A stretch of 8,578 bases of DNA from Kiritimatiellia bacterium (GTDB lineage Bacteria > Verrucomicrobiota > Kiritimatiellia > RFP12 > UBA1067). Positions 5,556 through 8,578 of this stretch are shown one piece after another (the first letter of the stretch is position 1; every line of letters begins with the position of its first letter). The stretch is taken from the NCBI GenBank assembly GCA_017411125.1, contig JAFPNP010000062.1:1-8578 (forward strand). Direction: 5' to 3'. The notes under the pieces are model-generated. The model was not told where the DNA came from. It saw only the letters and a list, made by a program, of their open reading frames with translations, and searched no databases. A program made the position numbers and the translations under genes.

Positions 5556-5623
5556 TTCGCGCTCAGGCAACCCGACGCCTGCGGCGCGGGCGCATTTTCC
5601 TCGCGCTCGTGGAGCGTCGCGGC

Positions 5624-5732
5624 TGCGGAAATATCCCGTCTCTCCGGCTTCGCCTCCCCGCAGTGTTTCAGCCGTTTCTTCAAAAACAGGATAGGCGTCC
5701 CGCCCGAAGAATTCCGGGAACAAGACGCTTGA
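5624..5732 (+). pseudogene. 3' remnant of a second XylR-type regulator
   Basis: Encodes AEISRLSGFASPQCFSRFFK and the following residues to a TGA at 5730-5732, the second helix-turn-helix unit and C-terminus of an AraC-type domain. It matches residues 355-389 of the regulator at 3038-4207 at 27 of 35 positions. Everything upstream of the second HTH is missing; the preceding in-frame sequence is unrelated and low-complexity. Several differences are at third codon positions, as expected of a paralogue that diverged as a working gene before truncation. It sits directly upstream of the 5881 operon, so a regulator for that operon may once have ended here. Confidence 0.75.
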
Positions 5733-5758
5733 ACCGCACGGCACGCGCCGGCGAACAA
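5624..5758 (+). repeat. 135-bp repeat of regulator 3' end, second copy
   Basis: Gap-free match to 4099-4233, with identical 41-bp and 31-bp ends. With the first copy it brackets 4234-5623, which holds the toxin-antitoxin module, a broken gene and two truncated minus-strand fragments. Confidence 0.85.
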
Positions 5759-5766
5759 CCGGTTTC

Positions 5767-5804
5767 GTCGGAAAAATGCAAATGCGAAAGTCGGAAAAAT
5801 GCAA
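5767..5804 (+). promoter_or_regulatory. Tandem 15-bp direct repeat, likely AraC-family activator site
   Basis: GTCGGAAAAATGCAA occurs at 5767-5781 and again at 5790-5804, 23 bp apart start to start (about two helical turns, so both on nearly the same DNA face). The second copy directly abuts the -35 box at 5805. Two direct half-sites of this spacing next to -35 are typical of AraC/XylR-family activators, which contact each half with one AraC domain. The nearby XylR-type regulator is the obvious candidate; this is inferred, not shown. Confidence 0.6.
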
Positions 5805-5815
5805 TTGACTTGCAT
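5799..5815. promoter_or_regulatory. Palindrome ATGCAA-N5-TTGCAT over the -35 box
   Basis: ATGCAA (5799-5804) and TTGCAT (5810-5815) are perfect inverted repeats around TTGAC. They overlap the end of the second direct repeat and all of the -35 box. Further ATGCAA copies lie at 5776-5781 and at 5833-5838, overlapping the -10. A protein bound at this palindrome would block RNA polymerase. Confidence 0.35.
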
Positions 5816-5834
5816 GTATCCGATGGGGTACAAT
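5805..5834 (+). promoter_or_regulatory. Sigma70-like promoter of the discoidin/GH38-like operon
   Basis: TTGACT (5805-5810), 18-bp spacer, TACAAT (5829-5834). Transcription would start near 5841, about 40 nt before the ATG at 5881. The ATG at 5833 lies within the -10 box and so cannot be the start of the following gene. Confidence 0.7.
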
Positions 5835-5880
5835 GCAAGCAGATTTTAAAGACGCGTTAGGTAAAGAAAGGAAAAGAAGG

Positions 5881-8364
5881 ATGAAAAGCAAATTTTTGGT
5901 TTCGTCTGTCTGTGCTGCGGCGATGCTTGCGCCGCATCCGTCGCTTGCGGCGACGAACATTACGGAGAACGTCACTCTCGCCGAGGACGCCGACTGGCGC
6001 GACCGGGGCACGGTGACGATCAGCGAAGGGGTGACGCTAGACCTGGGCGGACACGCCCTCTATGTGCGAGGGCTTGCGGGGAGCGGAACTTTGTCGGGAG
6101 CAGTTACGCCTTGTCGCTACGCATGTTTCAAATACTACCGTTTCCGCATCGACGCCACCGCCGGAGCCGCATTGCAACTCTCCGAAATCAAACTTTTCAA
6201 CGGCGACGCCGACATCACGCAGAACAGCACGGTACTCTGGGACGATACGAGTTTCAACGCCACTTTCCGCGACGGTTTCAATCCCGCAAAGGCAGTTGAC
6301 GGAGACTTGGATACGAAGTGGTATGACGACCGCGCCGAACCGGGGCATGCAAATGCCGACAAGATATGGGTTACACTGGCGTTCTCCGAATCTACGACGG
6401 TAACGCGCTACCAATGGTTTACGGCTGACGATTCAAGCTCTTTCCCAAAACGGAATCCTAAGTCATGGCGTATGCAGGGTTCAGACGACAACGAAGAATG
6501 GACGGATCTGGATGTCGTGACGGATGCGACTCCGCCTGCGGTCAACAAGGAACTGGCATACGAAAAGGCGTTGATAATGGAACCATCAAAGAGCAGCACG
6601 TTGCACGTCGATGTTTCAGGCGGCGCATCCTACGACAACTTCACTGGCAACTGCAGCGTACCAGTGTGCGTTGGCGACGGAGTTCTTGCCGGCGATTGCG
6701 ATCTGCGCCGCTTCGGTTCGTCTGCAACCGTCACAGGCATCGTCAACCTCGCCGGGCACACGATGCGGCTTTCAGGACTCTCTGGTTCGGGAACCATAAC
6801 TTCCGGCGAACCCAACGGCTACCGTTTCTACCGCTTCAAGGTAGATGCCACGGGCGGGAACGACTTTCAGATCAGCAGAATCGACTTCTTATGCGGCAAT
6901 TCAAACATCACAGACCAATGCACGGCACTGCATTGGAGAAAGGACAACTATCCGAGCGATTTCAACCCAACGTACAACCCCGAAGCGGCGTTGGATGGCA
7001 GCACCGCAACGAAATGGTACGACAACCGGGCGAAAGACGACATCTGGGTGACGCTGGAGTATGCCGAGCCCGCGCTCGTAACGCAATATCGATGGTACAC
7101 TGGAGATGATACGAAGGGCGCCCCAGCGCGAAATCCCACTGCATGGCGCCTGCAGGCGTCGAACGACAATACGACATGGACGGATCTAGACGTCGTGACG
7201 GGGGCGACTCCACCTGCGGCCAACAAAACATTGGCCTACATTGGCTATGTCAACTCGAATCTGGGAGGCGACGGCGGCGAACTGCACGTGGAGGTAAGAG
7301 AGGGCGCGTGCCAGACAAACTCCACGGTTACGCTTTCGGGACGGCTCAAACTCGTCAAGGATGGCGCAGGCACGCTCGTATGCGCCAAGGCAGGGCAGTC
7401 CTACGGAGGCGGCACGACGGTCGCAGCGGGTTTCCTCAAGCCAGGAATGCGCAACGACGCCTCGCTCTTCGGCGTGGCGAACCCATCCATTGCAGTTGAG
7501 GACGGAGGGCAGTTCCTTGACGACATTTTCTGCGAGGGCGTGGTATGCGACGTCTCTTGGTCGATTGCGGGCGCGGGGCCGGACGGCTTCGGCGCAATCC
7601 GGGCGACAGCACGTGCGCCCGCCGGCGTCAACAACGCCGGCGTCTCTTGGGGGCGCAGCCTCACGCTCACAGGCGACGCTACGATCGGCAGCGACGAGTA
7701 TGCGTTCGACTTCATCGCGCCTGACTACATCGCCTATCCGATAACGCTGAACGGACATACGCTCACATTGAAGTCCTCGCAGCCGATGGACATGCGGGAG
7801 TATCCGTTTTTTCTCGCCGCGAGCCTGTGTGGAACCGACGCGGGTACAATCGTGGTGGGCGACAATCTCTGCTTTTACCCGTACCCAGGCAACGCAATCG
7901 TCCTCCCGAACGTGACGTTCGTAGTCTCTGCCGGCGCTGAATACCACACCAATAAGGACCCGAGAGCGCAGGACATGACGGTGTCGAACCTCGTCTATCG
8001 CAGCGCGTCCGCCATTTCCCAGACGGAGCGAACCACCACCGTTCTCGGCACCTACACGCCAGCCTCCGCAACGTCCGCGCCCAAGGTACAGCTGGGCGAC
8101 GCAACGCACCTTTCGCCGACGCTCGATTTGAGTTCGTGCATCGGCACTTTCGACGCCGACTTCGGCGGCGGGCTGACGTTTACAGAAGGGACGACGGTAT
8201 CCGTCCGCGTCGGCAACCGCAAAGTCCCGCGCAAGGTGATCGGCTGGGCGGATGGAACAGGGCCAACCAGCGTCAAGTTCGTTTTCGCCGACACGGACAG
8301 GAAGCTGTCGGTGAAGTCAGACGGCGTATATCGCGCACCGGGCTTTATAATGTTAGTCAAATAA
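5881..8364 (+). CDS. Secreted protein with two discoidin-like domains and an autotransporter-associated repeat
   Basis: An 827-residue exported protein, probably a surface or periplasmic glycan-binding or adhesion protein. The start is set by a clear signal peptide (MKSKFLVSSVCAAAMLAPHP, then SLAA), AAAGGA 8 nt upstream at 5867-5872, and a promoter at 5805. Residues about 85-230 and 316-455 are two related discoidin (F5/8 type C)-like domains. They share the patterns YYRFRIDAT/FYRFKVDAT, AVDGDLDTKWYD/ALDGSTATKWYD, IWVTL, RNPKSWRMQGSDDNEEWTDL/RNPTAWRLQASNDNTTWTDL, and DATPPAVNK/GATPPAANK. Each is preceded by a GHxLxxxGLxGSGTLSG-type beta segment (57-73; 292-308). Residues 486-521 match the autotransporter-associated beta-strand repeat (GAGTLVCAKAGQSYGGGTTV). 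The rest to residue 827 is beta-rich and unassigned. No catalytic motif, beta-barrel or PEP-CTERM signal is visible, so the means of attachment is unknown. It is the first gene of an operon with the GH38-like enzyme. Confidence 0.8.
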   Translation: MKSKFLVSSVCAAAMLAPHPSLAATNITENVTLAEDADWRDRGTVTISEGVTLDLGGHALYVRGLAGSGTLSGAVTPCRYACFKYYRFRIDATAGAALQLSEIKLFNGDADITQNSTVLWDDTSFNATFRDGFNPAKAVDGDLDTKWYDDRAEPGHANADKIWVTLAFSESTTVTRYQWFTADDSSSFPKRNPKSWRMQGSDDNEEWTDLDVVTDATPPAVNKELAYEKALIMEPSKSSTLHVDVSGGASYDNFTGNCSVPVCVGDGVLAGDCDLRRFGSSATVTGIVNLAGHTMRLSGLSGSGTITSGEPNGYRFYRFKVDATGGNDFQISRIDFLCGNSNITDQCTALHWRKDNYPSDFNPTYNPEAALDGSTATKWYDNRAKDDIWVTLEYAEPALVTQYRWYTGDDTKGAPARNPTAWRLQASNDNTTWTDLDVVTGATPPAANKTLAYIGYVNSNLGGDGGELHVEVREGACQTNSTVTLSGRLKLVKDGAGTLVCAKAGQSYGGGTTVAAGFLKPGMRNDASLFGVANPSIAVEDGGQFLDDIFCEGVVCDVSWSIAGAGPDGFGAIRATARAPAGVNNAGVSWGRSLTLTGDATIGSDEYAFDFIAPDYIAYPITLNGHTLTLKSSQPMDMREYPFFLAASLCGTDAGTIVVGDNLCFYPYPGNAIVLPNVTFVVSAGAEYHTNKDPRAQDMTVSNLVYRSASAISQTERTTTVLGTYTPASATSAPKVQLGDATHLSPTLDLSSCIGTFDADFGGGLTFTEGTTVSVRVGNRKVPRKVIGWADGTGPTSVKFVFADTDRKLSVKSDGVYRAPGFIMLVK

Positions 8365-8382
8365 TCAAGAAAGGAACAGTTC

Positions 8383-8578
8383 ATGCAATCGAAAGTACAT
8401 AGTTCGCCAATCGTCGCAGTTGCGGCGTCCATCTGCGCGGCGGCGTTCTCGCCGTCGTTCGCGGCGAATCCCGACTGTCCGAATCTCGAAGAGATCATCA
8501 TCGCGGCGAAAAACCATCTTGACATAGGCTACACCGCCACCGTTCCTGAACTGATGCGGAAGTACAGCACGACCGACC
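8383..8578 (+). CDS. Secreted DUF5054/GH38-like enzyme, 5' part only
   Basis: Only 65 codons are in the window; the gene runs off the right edge. The ATG has AAAGGAA at 8370-8376 and lies 18 bp after the preceding stop, so the two genes are almost certainly one operon. Residues 1-28 are a signal peptide ending SFAA. The mature start contains EEIIIAAKNHLDIGYT, matching the opening of DUF5054 and related GH38 alpha-mannosidase-like proteins, where the His and Asp (H45 and D47 here) sit at the metal-binding position. Family placement rests on this one motif. It fits a glycan-degrading role beside the discoidin protein; substrate and activity are unknown. Confidence 0.6.
   Translation, partial: MQSKVHSSPIVAVAASICAAAFSPSFAANPDCPNLEEIIIAAKNHLDIGYTATVPELMRKYSTTD

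Noticed and set aside
5487..5623. Plus-strand frame joined upstream to the XylR remnant
   Set aside because: It is in frame with the AraC tail, but the peptide is low-complexity and unrelated to the first HTH of the family, so it is not a functional short regulator.
5833..5880. Upstream in-frame start (ATG at 5833) for the discoidin protein
   Set aside because: That ATG lies within the -10 box TACAAT and has no ribosome-binding site. Starting at 5881 gives a clean signal peptide and a good site.
7186..8109. 307-codon minus-strand open frame opposite the discoidin protein
   Set aside because: Rich in Arg and Cys with no domain features; it is a shadow of the secreted protein, which has a signal peptide, promoter and ribosome-binding site.
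1..8578. CRISPR arrays, tRNA or rRNA genes, riboswitches
   Set aside because: No regularly spaced repeats, cloverleaf or conserved rRNA stretches were found. The repeats present are long pairs or single hairpins.

Overview
The window looks like chromosomal DNA from a gut or sediment member of the PVC group, most likely Kiritimatiellae/Lentisphaerae-type Verrucomicrobiota. This is an inference. It rests on a hybrid LacI-sensor/AraC-DNA-binding (XylR-type) regulator, a secreted discoidin protein carrying an autotransporter-associated beta-strand repeat, a DUF5054/GH38-like secreted enzyme, fairly GC-rich genes, and repeat- and hairpin-rich spacers. No rRNA, tRNA, CRISPR array or transposase was recognised.

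Layout. 1-294 is non-coding and hairpin-rich. 295-426 is a 132-bp block with a sigma70-like promoter and a short upstream ORF; it recurs exactly at 2911-3042. Between the two copies lies one large gene, a secreted GH13 alpha-amylase-family enzyme (558-2525), followed by a degraded minus-strand coding remnant. The second copy is the promoter and start region of an intact XylR-type regulator (3038-4207). The last 35 codons of that regulator plus its 3' flank (4099-4233) recur, diverged but gap-free, at 5624-5758. Between these copies sits AT-richer cargo: a DinJ/RelB-type antitoxin with a YoeB-type toxin under its own promoter (4476-5050), a small broken gene (5057-5397), and two minus-strand coding fragments near the two junctions. 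Beyond the second copy is a strong promoter (5805-5834) with a tandem 15-bp direct repeat against its -35 box. It drives an operon of an 827-residue secreted discoidin/beta-strand protein (5881-8364) and a secreted DUF5054/GH38-like enzyme cut by the window edge (8383 onward).

How it fits together. The regulator probably senses a sugar through its LacI-like domain and activates a neighbouring glycan-use gene. The direct repeat at 5767-5804 has the geometry of an AraC-family activator site. The amylase, the discoidin protein and the GH38-like enzyme would capture and break down extracellular or periplasmic glycan. Both ends of the regulator gene are duplicated, and each duplicate is separated from the gene by cargo (amylase on the left, toxin-antitoxin on the right). 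This suggests that regulator paralogues serve as recombination points for swapping accessory genes, which is the most interesting structural feature of the window.
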